From NCBI GenBank assembly GCA_020853895.1, contig JADYYB010000211.1, positions 1 through 52,393 on the forward strand: a stretch of 52,393 nucleotides of DNA, in the 5' to 3' direction. This DNA is from Bauldia sp. (GTDB lineage: Bacteria; Pseudomonadota; Alphaproteobacteria; Rhizobiales; Kaistiaceae). The first letter of the stretch is position 1; the number at the start of each line of letters is the position of its first letter. The position numbers and the translations under genes were made by a program. The notes below the pieces were generated by a model that saw nothing but the letters and a program-made list of their open reading frames with translations, had not been told where the DNA came from and searched no databases. This document shows positions 6,818 to 15,523 of this stretch, one piece after another.

Positions 6818-9400
6818 GTGTTCTTCCTGACGATCGCTGCCGGAACTGCCTGGTACGTGTCCGGGCTGGCCAGCCAGCTCCCCGACTACGACGCCCTCGC
6901 CCAGTACGAGCTGCCGCTGGTCTCGCGCATCCACACGGCCGGCGGCGAGCTGATCGGAGAGTTCGCGCGCGAGCGGCGGATGTATCTGCCGATCGAGACG
7001 ATCCCCGAGCGCCTCCGCCACGCCTTCGTGTCGGTCGAGGACCAGAATTTCTATCGCCACTCGGGCGTGGACCTCATGGGCATCGTCCGCGCCGCGATCC
7101 AGAACGTGCAGTCCTATGGCAGCAACGAACGCCTGGTCGGCGGCTCGACGATCACCCAGCAGGTGGCGAAGAATTTCCTCCTCTCCTCCGACCAGACCTG
7201 GGACCGCAAGATCCAGGAGGCGATCCTCGCTGTCCGCATCGAGAACGCCTACAGCAAGGACCGCATCCTCGAGCTCTATATGAACGAGGTGAATCTCGGT
7301 CTCGGCGCCTATGGCGTGGCGGCCGGCGCGCTCATCTATTTCGGCAAGTCGGTGCACGAGCTGTCGATCGCCGAGTGCGCCCTCCTCGCCGCCGTGCTCA
7401 AGGGGCCGAGCAACTACCACCCGTTCCGCTTCCCCGAGCGCGCGCTCGAGCGGCGCAACTACGTGATCGACCGCATGGTCGAGGACGGATACGTCACGCC
7501 CGAGGAGGCCGAGCTCGCCAAGGCCGAGCCGCTCGGCGTGATCACCACCGAGGAGGCGCCGCGGGTCTTCGCGGCCGACTCCTTCCACGGCGCCTTCGCC
7601 GATTATTTCGCGGCCCATTACGGGGAGTCGATCGCGCGCACCGGGGGCATCTCGACGGGCGTCGCCGGCTATTTCGCCGAGGAGGTGCGGCGCGAGCTCA
7701 TCAACATGTATGGCGAGGACGAGCTCTACAGCGCCGGCCTCTCGGTGCGCACCACGCTCGACCCGGAGATGCAGATCCTCGCCCGCAAGACGCTGATGGA
7801 CGGGCTGATCGCCTTCGACACGGCGCGCGGCTGGCGCGGCCCGGTCACCGAGATCGAGATGGACGGGGACTGGGGGCCCCTGCTCGCCAACGTCCCGACC
7901 CTCTACGACGTGATCGAATGGCGGGTCGCGGTGGTGCTGTCGGTCGACGGCGACTCGGTCGAGATCGGCCTCCGGCCCGGCCGCGACGGCGCCGGCCGGT
8001 TGGTGCCCGACCGCATCACCGGCCGGATCCCGGCGAGCGAGATGCGCTGGGCGGGGCGTCCGTCGGCGGTGCTCGATGTCGGCGACGTCATCTATGTGGA
8101 GCCGGTCTCGGCGGCACAGGCGACCTACCGGCTCCGCCAGGTGCCGGGGATCAACGGGGCGATCGTGGCGATGGAGCCCGAGACCGGGCGGGTGCGCGCC
8201 ATGGTCGGCGGGTTCAGCTTCGCGCAGAGCCAGTTCAACCGCGCCACCCAGGCCTTCCGCCAGCCCGGCTCCTCGTTCAAGCCGTTCGTCTACGCGGCGG
8301 CGATCGACAACGGCTACACCCCCTCCTCGATCATCGTGGACGCGCCGATCGAGGTGAACCAGGGCCCCGGCCTGCCGCCCTGGCGGCCGGAGAACTACAG
8401 CCAGCAATTCTACGGCCCGCTGACGCTCAGGAGCGGCATCGAGCTCTCGCGCAACGTGATGACCGTGCGTCTCGCACAGGATCTCGGCATGGCGACGGTG
8501 GTCGACTACGCCGAGCGCTTCGGGCTCTACGACACGCTGGCGCCGCATCTGTCGATGGCGCTCGGCTCGGGCGAGACCACCCTCCTCCGCATGGCGGCGG
8601 GCTACTCGGTGTTCCCCAATGGCGGCCACCGGGTGACGCCGACGCTGATCGATCACATCCAGGACCGCCACGGGACGGTGGTCTTCCAGTCCGACCAGCG
8701 CGTCTGTGAGGGCTGCACGGCCGACATGTGGTCCGGCCAGCCCGAGCCGCAGCTCCTCGACAACAGCCGGCAGCTGATCGATCCGATGACCGCCTACCAG
8801 CTCACCTCGATGCTCGAGGGCGTGGTGCAGCGCGGCACGGCCACGGTCGTCCGCCAGGTCGGGCGGCCGCTCGCCGGCAAGACCGGCACGACCAACGACT
8901 TCCACGACGCCTGGTTCGTCGGCTTCTCGCCCGACCTCGTGGTCGGGGTCTATCTCGGCTACGACGATCCGCGCTCGCTCGGCACCGGCAACACCGGTGG
9001 CGTGATGGCCGCGCCGATCTTCACCGAGTTCATGAAGGTGGCGCTGGCCGACCAGCCGGTGCGCGCGTTCCGCGTGCCCGAGGGCATGATCCTTCGCTAC
9101 GTCGTGCAGCGGACCGGCGAGCCGGCGAACGGGCCGGGCGCGGGCATCATCGTGGAGGCCTACAAGCCGGCGCCGCCGGCCGAGCCGCGCGTCGTCGGCG
9201 TGGACGTGGCGGAGAATGTCGTGCTCGCCACGGCCACCGCCTTCGTCAACATGCGCAACCAGCCGGGCCGCGAGGGCCAGGTGATCGGCGTGGTCCCGGA
9301 AGGGGCGAGCGTGGAGATCCGCTCCTGCAGCAATTGGTGCGAGGTCGTCTTCGACGGCCGGCAGGGCTACGTCTCGAGCACCTATCTCCGCCAGAACTGA
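6818..9400 (+). CDS. mrcA: penicillin-binding protein 1A with C-terminal SH3 domain
   Basis: Bifunctional peptidoglycan synthase of 860 residues. A membrane anchor starts directly at residue 2 (FFLTIAAGTAWYVSGL). The glycosyltransferase domain has the catalytic Glu in SVEDQNFYRHSG, then GGSTITQQVAKNF, RKIQEA and KDRILELYMNEV. The transpeptidase has the nucleophile Ser in RQPGSSFKPF, SRN in ELSRNVM, and KTGTTND. The last 70 residues (AFVNMRNQPGREGQVIG, CSNWCEVVF, GYVSSTYLRQ) are a bacterial SH3 domain, not part of the usual PBP1A. The GTG at 6818 is the first possible start, so the cytoplasmic tail is nearly absent, shorter than usual. GAGAGAAG precedes the start. Confidence 0.95.
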   Translation: MFFLTIAAGTAWYVSGLASQLPDYDALAQYELPLVSRIHTAGGELIGEFARERRMYLPIETIPERLRHAFVSVEDQNFYRHSGVDLMGIVRAAIQNVQSYGSNERLVGGSTITQQVAKNFLLSSDQTWDRKIQEAILAVRIENAYSKDRILELYMNEVNLGLGAYGVAAGALIYFGKSVHELSIAECALLAAVLKGPSNYHPFRFPERALERRNYVIDRMVEDGYVTPEEAELAKAEPLGVITTEEAPRVFAADSFHGAFADYFAAHYGESIARTGGISTGVAGYFAEEVRRELINMYGEDELYSAGLSVRTTLDPEMQILARKTLMDGLIAFDTARGWRGPVTEIEMDGDWGPLLANVPTLYDVIEWRVAVVLSVDGDSVEIGLRPGRDGAGRLVPDRITGRIPASEMRWAGRPSAVLDVGDVIYVEPVSAAQATYRLRQVPGINGAIVAMEPETGRVRAMVGGFSFAQSQFNRATQAFRQPGSSFKPFVYAAAIDNGYTPSSIIVDAPIEVNQGPGLPPWRPENYSQQFYGPLTLRSGIELSRNVMTVRLAQDLGMATVVDYAERFGLYDTLAPHLSMALGSGETTLLRMAAGYSVFPNGGHRVTPTLIDHIQDRHGTVVFQSDQRVCEGCTADMWSGQPEPQLLDNSRQLIDPMTAYQLTSMLEGVVQRGTATVVRQVGRPLAGKTGTTNDFHDAWFVGFSPDLVVGVYLGYDDPRSLGTGNTGGVMAAPIFTEFMKVALADQPVRAFRVPEGMILRYVVQRTGEPANGPGAGIIVEAYKPAPPAEPRVVGVDVAENVVLATATAFVNMRNQPGREGQVIGVVPEGASVEIRSCSNWCEVVFDGRQGYVSSTYLRQN

Positions 9401-9403
9401 GCG

Positions 9404-9428
9404 ACGGGCCGCGCAGCGGCCCGTTCTT

Positions 9429-9432
<4 letters not shown>
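9404..9432. terminator. terminator between convergent PBP1A and sigma-54 activator genes
   Basis: Perfect 9-bp stem ACGGGCCGC (9404-9412) with GCGGCCCGT (9416-9424), loop GCA, followed by TCTTTC. Placed 4 bp after the PBP1A stop; it could also stop transcripts from the other side. Confidence 0.75.
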
Positions 9433-10532
<1,100 letters not shown>

Positions 10533-10887
10533 CGTCGGGCGGTCTAGCCGACGACTGTGAAGAGAAAGCGACCGGACCGAATTTCGATGGGGCTGGGCAT
10601 GCGTCCACCGAATAGGTCGGCCGCGGGTCGAACGTCCGTCGGAAACACGGTTGGCCTCTGTGTTTGTCGGGTTCGTCGGGTCGCTGAGTGCCTCCCAGCT
10701 AAGCACGCGCCATGATTGGGCTGCGCCTCCCGAAACCAGCCCGCCCGATTTGGGGGATTGCTCAGGCAAGTCATTGACGGCGCGCGACAATTTCCGGAGC
10801 TTGGGCTGCGCAGGCAGGTGGGCGCGGCGCATGGCTGCGGCCGCGCGGATGCATGGCAGAATAGCGGGAGCGGAGCCTTGGCGCCCT
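10533..10887. other. intergenic region, no gene seen
   Basis: About 355 bp upstream of the sigma-54 activator and downstream of the 90-residue gene, both leftward. It should contain the activator promoter. I found no convincing sigma-54 site (GG-N10-GC), RNA gene or repeat. Confidence 0.4.
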
Positions 10888-11160
10888 CTAGTAGAGCTGC
10901 GGGACGATGATCTCGCGCTTGGTGCCGTCTTCCTCGATGAGGAGGTGGAGGTCCTTGTTCTGGTCGGCGTAGCGCGAGGCGATGAGGGCGATCCGCACCG
11001 CCCGCTTCATTACCGCCGCGTTCGAGGAGACGCCGTAGACCTTCTTCAGTTCGTCGAGGGCGACGCGCGTCAGCTCGTCGACCTCGAAGCTCGTCTGGTT
11101 GAGCCGTTTCCGCGCCAAGCCGTTATGGGTTTCGGCCGCGTCTTCTTCTATGTGCGCCAA
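10888..11160 (-). CDS. small hypothetical protein, possibly ribbon-helix-helix-like
   Basis: A 90-residue soluble protein with central SFEVDELTRVALDELKKVYG followed by VSSNAAVMKRAVRIALIA and a C-terminal part IEEDGTKREIIVPQLY. The strand-helix-helix order of residues 22-60 recalls ribbon-helix-helix regulators, but I cannot assign a family. The likely start is TTG at 11160, with GAGGG about 8 nt upstream. It is the last leftward gene after the quinoprotein cluster, 132 bp downstream of the ABC binding protein gene, so it may belong to that transcript. Confidence 0.6.
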   Translation of the reverse strand: MAHIEEDAAETHNGLARKRLNQTSFEVDELTRVALDELKKVYGVSSNAAVMKRAVRIALIASRYADQNKDLHLLIEEDGTKREIIVPQLY

Positions 11161-11292
11161 AGCTGTCGCCCTCGCTTCTTGGCGCCCGCCCGTCTCCGCC
11201 TGACGGCGCGAGCGCTAGTCTCACGTCCAAAAGGCTGCGGCGGCTCGGCGCCGTCGCAGCCTCCGCCGGGTTGGCGGTGCGCGGATGCAAGA

Positions 11293-12555
11293 TCACCGTG
11301 TCATCCGGCAGGCAGTCTCCGGTTGGTCGACACCCAACGTATCGAGCACGTTGAACTCATGCAGGAACTCGTCGAACGGCGCGCGGGCGATGACCGAGTT
11401 GGCCGTCGCCAGCAGGATCGGGGTCCGCATCTGGTTGTCCCACGGACGGAACGATTGCGGGTTGCCCTTCACGCTGTCGAAGTCGTTGTCGGGGTTGGTG
11501 AGATAGTCCTGGATCTCGTCGAACCCGCCCGAGCGCGTGCGGATCGAGGCCGTTGTGATCGCCCGCACCGCCGACCAGGCGGCGAAGCTCACGTCGTTCA
11601 TCTGCCGCGGCAGGGCCAGCTCCTCGTAGCGGTGCTGGAGCTGGGCCGCAGCGTCGCTCTCCCAGGTCCAGTGCCAGTTGAGCGGAGTGAGGCCGGCCGA
11701 GCCGACCACGAGGTTCGGCTGGGTCGTCTGGTAAGGCACGAAGCGGGCAAGCTCGCGCCCGGCGTCGGCCACGAAGACGACGTCGAAACGCTTGCCCGCC
11801 GTCAGCAGCGCGACATTGGTCTGGTCGCGATACCGCGGATCGTTGGTGATAACGAACGGCTCCACCTCGGAGATCCTGAGGCCGAATTTCTGCGCCGAGC
11901 GCTGGAAGGCCTGGGAGATCAGCTCGTCGGCCGGCAGCGGGCCCTGCAGGACGAGGATGTCGCGCCAGTTCTTCGTCGAGAGATACTGAGCGAGCGCGTC
12001 CTCGTACATGGCGTAGCTCGGCATCGTGTGGAAGACGTTGGCGCGGCAGTTCTCGGCACGCAGCGAGTCGTCCTGCGCGGAGACGTTGAAGAGCGATACC
12101 GGCTTGCCGGCGACGGCGTCGGCGAGCTCGACGAGCATGTCGGCCGGGAGGTCGACGAGCACGAAATGCGTGTCCGCGGCGATCCAGGTGTCGATCTGCG
12201 CGACCATCTCCTCGACGGTGGTGCCCTCGAACTTCTCCATGGTGAAGTTGAGGTTCATGAAGCGGCCGGTCTGCTGCGCCTCGGCGATCGCGACCTCGGC
12301 GCCCTCGAAGGGACGGCCGATATCGCGGAAGTCGATATTGGCGTAGGAGCCCATCAGCTCGTAGCGGAGGTCGCCGAGCAGCTCGATATAGCCGATCGGA
12401 ACGGACTGGGCCGGCGGCGGAGCCGGACGGGCGGGGGCGGCCGGCGCCGCGGGAGCGGCGCCGGGAGTGGCGGGGGCCGGCTGCGAGAGAGCCAGGCCGG
12501 GGGCGAGGAGCAAGCTCCCCGCCACCAGAGCCAAGAGTCGCAAGGTTCTGCCCAT
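11293..12555 (-). CDS. PQQ-system associated ABC-type substrate-binding protein
   Basis: A 420-residue exported protein with a signal peptide (residues 1-25, ending LALSQP) and a Pro/Ala linker to residue 50, followed by a periplasmic binding fold of the Leu/Ile/Val type: VPIGYIELLGDLRYE, ADTHFVLVDLPADMLVELAD, VSLFNVSAQDDSLRA, NWRDILVLQGPLPADELI. Proteins of this make-up are known from PQQ alcohol dehydrogenase loci together with YVTN propellers, and here the propeller gene is 12 bp upstream. It probably binds a substrate, cofactor or product for uptake. No permease or ATPase gene is nearby. AGAGGG precedes the ATG. Confidence 0.85.
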   Translation of the reverse strand: MGRTLRLLALVAGSLLLAPGLALSQPAPATPGAAPAAPAAPARPAPPPAQSVPIGYIELLGDLRYELMGSYANIDFRDIGRPFEGAEVAIAEAQQTGRFMNLNFTMEKFEGTTVEEMVAQIDTWIAADTHFVLVDLPADMLVELADAVAGKPVSLFNVSAQDDSLRAENCRANVFHTMPSYAMYEDALAQYLSTKNWRDILVLQGPLPADELISQAFQRSAQKFGLRISEVEPFVITNDPRYRDQTNVALLTAGKRFDVVFVADAGRELARFVPYQTTQPNLVVGSAGLTPLNWHWTWESDAAAQLQHRYEELALPRQMNDVSFAAWSAVRAITTASIRTRSGGFDEIQDYLTNPDNDFDSVKGNPQSFRPWDNQMRTPILLATANSVIARAPFDEFLHEFNVLDTLGVDQPETACRMTR

Positions 12556-12567
12556 CGCCGCCGCCCT

Positions 12568-13563
12568 CTAGTCGTCGACCAGCACGGTGTGCGGGATACG
12601 CCCCACGGGCACCGAGCGGATGTTCTGCCGGGTTGCCATGTCGATGATCGAGAGATCGTCGGAGAGGCCGTTGGAGACGAAGAGGACCGACTCGTCGCCG
12701 TTGAGGTCAACGCCCCAGGCTCTGCTGCCGACCAGCACGTAGTCCTCGATCTCCTTGGTCGCCGCGTTGACGAAGGCGACGTGGTTGGCGCGACCGAGGG
12801 TCACGATCACCGTGCTCTGGTCCTCGGTCCAGGCGATGCCGACCGGCGTCACGTCGACCGGGCGGAAGCCCGGCGGCAGGAACTCGAGCGTATGGGTCAC
12901 CACGTGGTTGGTGCGGTCGATGATCGAGACCTGGCCCGAGAGCTCGTCGGTCACCCAGAGCTCATTGTCGAGCATGGCGAAGCGGCGTGGACGGGTGCCG
13001 ACCACGACGTTGTCGACGACGACACCGAGCTCGGTGTCGACAAAGTGCACCATGTCGGCGATCTCGGAGGTGACGTAGAGCGTGAGCCCATCCTCGGAGA
13101 CCATGACGCCTTCCGGCTCGGCGCCGGTCGGGATCTCGTGGACGATCAGCTTCTGCGCGACGTCGATGACCTGTGCGGTCGAGTTCTCCTCGTTGGAGAC
13201 GTAGATGAGGCTGAAGTCGCCGTTGAACTCGAACATCTCGGGCGAGGGGCCGGTCGGGATCTGGTCGACCACCTCGAGGGTGGCGACGTCGATCACGTCG
13301 ATCACGTCGTCGTCGCCGCAGGCCACGTAGAGCATGGTCTTGTCGGCGTTGAACTGCATGTCGCGCGGGCGGCGCGAGGTCGGGATCGACTTGATGATCT
13401 GGTAGGTGGTGCCGTCGAGCACCGAAATGTCGTTAGACCGTTCGTTGCTCACGAAGACGTAGCCGGTGCCGGCGGCCGCGGCGGGGTCCATGGCGGCGCT
13501 CAGGGCCAAGGAGGCGGCCCCGATGCCGATGGCGATGGAAGTCAGCTTCGAGCGAAGTTTCAT
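12568..13563 (-). CDS. exported YVTN beta-propeller protein of the PQQ cluster
   Basis: A 331-residue protein with a signal peptide (ending AAMDPAAAAG at about residue 32) followed by repeated blades of roughly 40 residues: YVFVSNERSNDISVLD, LYVACGDDDVIDVIDV, LIYVSNEENSTAQVID, LYVTSEIADMVHFVDT, LFVSNGLSDDLSIID. This is the seven-bladed YVTN propeller found beside PQQ alcohol dehydrogenases. Its job there is unsettled; it may help maturation or electron transfer. AGGAG lies about 9 nt before the ATG. It is cotranscribed with the cupredoxin-like gene (47-bp gap) and the binding protein (12-bp gap). Confidence 0.88.
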   Translation of the reverse strand: MKLRSKLTSIAIGIGAASLALSAAMDPAAAAGTGYVFVSNERSNDISVLDGTTYQIIKSIPTSRRPRDMQFNADKTMLYVACGDDDVIDVIDVATLEVVDQIPTGPSPEMFEFNGDFSLIYVSNEENSTAQVIDVAQKLIVHEIPTGAEPEGVMVSEDGLTLYVTSEIADMVHFVDTELGVVVDNVVVGTRPRRFAMLDNELWVTDELSGQVSIIDRTNHVVTHTLEFLPPGFRPVDVTPVGIAWTEDQSTVIVTLGRANHVAFVNAATKEIEDYVLVGSRAWGVDLNGDESVLFVSNGLSDDLSIIDMATRQNIRSVPVGRIPHTVLVDD

Positions 13564-13610
13564 CTTGGACTCCTCTGTGTGTCAGGGAACAGGCGACCGC
13601 CGGCATTCGG

Positions 13611-14033
13611 CTAGCGGACGACGAACGTCCCCCTGAGGCCGCGCTCCTCCATGCCGACGACGTAGAAGTCGAAGTCGCCGGTACGGACGGGCACGAAGAA
13701 GATCACGATGTCGCCGGCGTCATCGAATTCGACGCTGTAGACGGCGAGCGGCTTGATCTCCAGGTCCTCGATAACGATCTGATTGATCCAAGAATTCCGG
13801 AAGAGCTCCGGCGCCATGAACTGCATTTCCTCAAGACCATCATGAGTGATCGTGAGGCGGTAATACTTGCCGGTCTCGAGCTGGAACTCGGTCTGCGAGA
13901 ACGACGGCGCTCGGCTGTCGATGGTGATCTGCAGATCGGTCGGTGCGCTGGCGAGGTTGCCCGCGGCATTGGCGACCTGCGGGGCGGCAAACGCCAGAGC
14001 CCCGGCGATGTAGGCAATCCATAGCTTTTTCAT
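13611..14033 (-). CDS. exported cupredoxin-like protein without copper ligands
   Basis: A 140-residue protein with a clear signal peptide (MKKLWIAYIAGALAFAAPQV, cleavage after ANA) and a mature part that follows the cupredoxin beta-sandwich: TGKYYRLTITHDGLEEMQF, then FFVPVRTGDFDFYVVGMEERG and LRGTFVVR at the end. In copper-binding relatives the first ligand His follows the EE pair and a Cys and His stand in the FxCxxPGH loop; here these places are Met, Val and Asp, and there is no Cys at all. It is therefore probably a structural or partner protein rather than an electron carrier. AGAGGGA precedes the ATG by about 8 nt. It starts the propeller/binding-protein transcript. Confidence 0.75.
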   Translation of the reverse strand: MKKLWIAYIAGALAFAAPQVANAAGNLASAPTDLQITIDSRAPSFSQTEFQLETGKYYRLTITHDGLEEMQFMAPELFRNSWINQIVIEDLEIKPLAVYSVEFDDAGDIVIFFVPVRTGDFDFYVVGMEERGLRGTFVVR

Positions 14034-14053
14034 AGTAACGTCCCTCTCTCCCT

Positions 14054-14097
14054 AGAGCCGGCAACCGGACAGCCGACAAATGCGTTGTCGGGGCTCT
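14054..14097 (-). promoter_or_regulatory. hairpin upstream of the cupredoxin-like gene
   Basis: Perfect inverted repeat CCGACAA (14073-14079) and TTGTCGG (14085-14091) with loop ATGCG, inside a further pair AGAGCC (14054-14059) and GGCTCT (14092-14097). It lies 40-64 nt before the leftward start at 14033, where an operator or leader hairpin would be. Confidence 0.45.
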
Positions 14098-14213
14098 ATT
14101 GGCCCCTCCTCTGAACGACTAGTGGAAAAACCAATGTCAATCAATAGGAACTTTTATTTGGAAATACACGTTCGTTGCTTGGAGGTGGAATCGGAACGCG
14201 GGAGCGACCAAAC

Positions 14214-14489
14214 ATGCTTAGACAGAGCGCAATCGCCCTCGGCCTGATGGCCCTCGCGGCGCCCGCAATGGCCCAGCCGGCCCCGGTCGAGACACAGGAA
14301 ACGATGGCCAGCGAAGCGGAGACGGCGAGCGTCAACGAGACGCTCGCCAGGATCGGCTGCGAGGCGGAGGCGGTCGAGAAGGAGAGCGAAAACCTCTTCG
14401 AGGTGGACGACGCCACCTGCGAGATCGGCCAGTACGACATCAAGCTCGACGCCGAGTTCGTCATCATCAGCATGACCCGCGACTTCTGA
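14214..14489 (+). CDS. small exported PepSY-like protein
   Basis: A 91-residue protein with signal peptide MLRQSAIALGLMALAAPAMA and a mature part of about 70 residues containing ARIGCEAEAVEKESENLFEV, DDATCEIGQYDIKLDAEFVI and a final ISMTRDF. The order (helix, strand with C, then a D-DATC-YDIKLD strand) resembles short PepSY-type periplasmic proteins; two cysteines could form a disulfide. It is the only rightward gene inside the first leftward PQQ cluster, so its promoter is shared with the divergent cupredoxin gene. The start with the signal peptide was preferred; GGGAG is about 10 nt upstream. Confidence 0.7.
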   Translation: MLRQSAIALGLMALAAPAMAQPAPVETQETMASEAETASVNETLARIGCEAEAVEKESENLFEVDDATCEIGQYDIKLDAEFVIISMTRDF

Positions 14490-14548
14490 GACGCGGGCGC
14501 GAAGCGGCCGGCGCTGTCGATCGGCGCCGGTCCCCTGCCCGGCGGCCG

Positions 14549-15385
14549 CTACGGTCCGCCGGGCGTGCCACCGAGGCCGTGCTCCGCCATCAGCCGGGCG
14601 ATCGTGCCGTCGGCGACCAGGGAGGCGATGGCGCTGTCAAGCTGGGTGCGCAGGAAGATGTTGCGGCTGAGAAGGACAGCGCCGATTGGCACCTCGAGGT
14701 CGCGGAGCGGCTCGGCCGCGATGACCTGGAGGCCGGCCGCGGCGGGGTCGCCCTCGGTGACCGTCATCAGCGCCGGCTCGTAGATGATGATCGCGTCGAG
14801 CGTGCCGTCGCGGAGACGCTCCACGAGCCGCCCGCTGTCGCCATAGGGCAGCCGGCGCCACTGCTCGGACGGCGGAAGCTGGCTCACATAGGCATAGAGC
14901 ATGGTGTCGCCGGCGCTCACGATCTGGGTGCCGATGGTGCGGCCCGGCGGCACGTCGCCGAGACTGCGATAGGCGGCGTTCTGCGTCGTGGTGACGAGGA
15001 AGGGAACGCCGGCATAGGGCCGGGTCACGGTCAGCCAGTCCGGATAGCCGCCGCCGGTGACCAGCGCCATGCCCAGCATCACGTCGCACTCATTGGTGAG
15101 CGAGAGGAGGACGGCGTCGAGATAGCCCATGCCGTCGATGCTGAAGCCGGACTGGGACTCGACGAAGACCGGCTTGAGGAGAAGAGCGGCCGCGAGCTCC
15201 TCGCCGACCGCCTGCTCGAAGGCGGCGGTGTCGGAGCCATGGGCGACACAGAAGGCGATCTGGTCGCCCTCGGTGCGCCGCCAGTTCTGCAGCCACTCGT
15301 TGGGGACGGTGACGTCGTCCATCAGCTGGGCCATCGCCGGCGGGGCGGCAAAGAGGAAGCCGAGGGCGAGAGTACGTAGCCACAT
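14549..15385 (-). CDS. MoxJ/XoxJ-like periplasmic binding protein of the quinoprotein dehydrogenase
   Basis: About 278 residues with signal peptide MWLRTLALGFLFAAPPAMAQ and an SBP_bac_3-type fold: IAFCVAHGSDTAAFEQAVGE, MLGMALVTGGGYPDWLTVTR, RPYAGVPFLVTTTQNAAYRS, GRTIGTQIVSAGDTMLYAYV and DGTLDAIIIYEPALM. Proteins of this class are encoded beside MxaF and XoxF and are thought to help activate the dehydrogenase. The gene follows the PQQ dehydrogenase gene on the same strand, 138 bp downstream, which supports that role. I preferred the ATG at 15385 over a TTG at 15394 because of spacing to GGAG. Confidence 0.8.
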   Translation of the reverse strand: MWLRTLALGFLFAAPPAMAQLMDDVTVPNEWLQNWRRTEGDQIAFCVAHGSDTAAFEQAVGEELAAALLLKPVFVESQSGFSIDGMGYLDAVLLSLTNECDVMLGMALVTGGGYPDWLTVTRPYAGVPFLVTTTQNAAYRSLGDVPPGRTIGTQIVSAGDTMLYAYVSQLPPSEQWRRLPYGDSGRLVERLRDGTLDAIIIYEPALMTVTEGDPAAAGLQVIAAEPLRDLEVPIGAVLLSRNIFLRTQLDSAIASLVADGTIARLMAEHGLGGTPGGP

Positions 15386-15413
15386 CGTCGGCAAACTCCG
15401 TCGGAAGGAGAAG

Positions 15414-15440
15414 ACGGCGGGCGCCAGGAACGCCCGCCGT
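15414..15440 (-). terminator. strong hairpin after the first PQQ dehydrogenase gene
   Basis: Perfect 10-bp GC stem, ACGGCGGGCG (15414-15423) with CGCCCGCCGT (15431-15440), loop of 7. On the reverse strand it is followed by CTTCTCCTTCC, a weak T-rich tract, and then the binding-protein gene, so it probably attenuates rather than ends transcription. Confidence 0.55.
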
Positions 15441-15523
15441 TTGCGTTGGCGGCCAGGGGTTGCGCCCCCTCGCCGCCGGATGGATGGCCTCAGGGAAGAG
15501 CCACCCAGGAGTCCGCGCGGGGC

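Noticed and set aside
6758..6818. Frameshift at the start of the PBP1A gene, because the N-terminus is short
   Set aside because: The frame is open upstream to 6758 but has no start, the other frames do not code for a typical basic PBP1A leader, and the GTG at 6818 with GAGAGAAG begins right at the membrane helix.
10533..10887. Sigma-54 promoter before the activator gene
   Set aside because: Found no GG-N10-GC pair with a fair TGGCAC/TTGC context at a sensible distance.
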